Part shown: positions 5,957 to 6,390 of the stretch, in pieces
Position numbering within the stretch: the first letter of the stretch is position 1
Layout of the letters: every line of letters starts with the position of its first letter
Source: Candidatus Latescibacterota bacterium
GTDB taxonomy: Bacteria > Latescibacterota > MVCY01
Direction: 5' to 3'
Assembly (NCBI GenBank): GCA_030669445.1
Contig: DAOVDP010000072.1
Coordinates: 1 to 6,390 of the forward strand
Length of the DNA stretch: 6,390 bases
Translations under genes and position numbers: made by a program
The notes under the pieces: generated by a model
What the model was told of the DNA's origin: nothing
The model's database searches: none
The model's input: only the letters and a program-made list of their open reading frames with translations

Positions 5957-6390
5957 TCTAAGCCACCTTTCTGGTTTCAGGTTAACAGCGGTCTTTTACG
6001 TCGGCTATTGAAAAGCTCTGGGAGCGATACTCCTCTCTGGGATCTGAAACGCATTAAATATAAGGAAAGCCAACCGGCAAAGCAAGCCAAATTATGCTAT
6101 GGAAAAGAGCGGGGCGATTATCCCAATAGTGAGAGGCTTAAAGTTCATCTCAGATCTGGCTGGCCATCGGATCATAAAGCAACAGTGTCAAGCCACCAGA
6201 ATAATCACCTCTGCTTAAGCATGCTCAAAAGTGGTGAAGCTTACAAACCGGAAAGAGTCCTTATGCCTGCTTAATCGAAAAAATGTTCCTTGAAATTTAT
6301 CAAATTTTTCTCTTGACTTCTTATAGGATGTCTTTTAAGCAAGCGACTGAGATTCTACTCAGGAAAAAGCCAGGTGCTCAAATAACGCTC
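5957..6390. other. 434-base stretch without a supported gene
   Basis: Neither strand shows a recognisable gene. A plus-strand frame ending at 6274 overlaps the nifU-like start antisense and lacks a ribosome-binding site or family motif. At the right edge a plus-strand frame is open from 6238 to the end, with ATGs at 6283 and 6328 (the latter reads MSFKQATEILLRKKPGAQ). It could be the 5' end of a divergent gene, but no Shine-Dalgarno sequence precedes either ATG. On the minus strand the last 35 bases could also be the tail of an incoming gene (ending YLSTWLFPE, stop). I see no tRNA or riboswitch pattern. The stretch otherwise serves as upstream region for the nifU-like gene. Confidence 0.5.
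6057..6085 (-). promoter_or_regulatory. Possible promoter for the nifU-like gene
   Basis: On the minus strand TTGCTT (6085-6080) and TATATT (6062-6057) are 17 bases apart. The -10 has one mismatch and the -35 three. It would start a transcript near 6050 with a leader of about 90 bases. The spacing is good but the -35 is weak. Confidence 0.3.

Noticed and set aside
6186..6191. Perfect TTGACA hexamer on the minus strand as a promoter for the nifU-like gene
   Set aside because: No acceptable -10 hexamer occurs 16 to 18 bases downstream. The nearest, TATGAT, is only 9 bases away.
5939..6274. Plus-strand frame of 111 codons
   Set aside because: It overlaps the nifU-like start antisense, has no ribosome-binding site, and shows no family motif.

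Overview
The window is a bacterial chromosomal stretch of moderate GC. Every gene I can support is on the minus strand, so in transcription order it reads from high to low coordinates. Ribosome-binding sites of the AGGAGG type precede most starts, including one TTG and one GTG start. The gene set (an iron-sulfur NifU-like scaffold, a flavoredoxin-type flavin reductase, a HypE-like AIR synthase paralogue) and the dispersed hairpin repeats suit an anaerobic, poorly sampled bacterial lineage. I cannot place it in a phylum from sequence reading alone.

Layout from right to left. 5957-6390 is a long stretch without a supported gene that leads into a small NifU C-terminal-domain gene (5735-5956). 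Next is a wrecked locus. The ribosome-binding site, GTG start, signal peptide and first redoxin-like residues of an exported thioredoxin-fold protein (5614 downward) run out of frame into a 5'-truncated ISL3-family transposase (down to 5101). Then comes a transcription unit with an AIR synthase-related gene (TTG start, 3915-4979) and mnmA (2777-3877), closed by a strong intrinsic terminator (2705-2747). Directly after it is a good sigma-70 type promoter (2635-2663) for a membrane-anchored zinc peptidase of the MA-like gluzincin group (1710-2606), coaE (980-1579) and a flavin reductase (363-902). Past that unit is a REP-like inverted repeat (197-356) and the first 41 codons of a membrane protein that leaves the window (1-125).

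Functionally the genes are mostly housekeeping: tRNA wobble-uridine 2-thiolation (MnmA), the last step of coenzyme A synthesis (CoaE) and Fe-S cluster handling (NifU-like). The AIR synthase paralogue, the peptidase and the flavin reductase have clear folds but no assignable substrates.

I do not see a phage, CRISPR, toxin-antitoxin or defence system. The points most worth a second look are the redoxin/ISL3 chimera, the HypE-like protein without a HypE tail paired with mnmA, the translation-start arrangement of mnmA, and the REP-like element.
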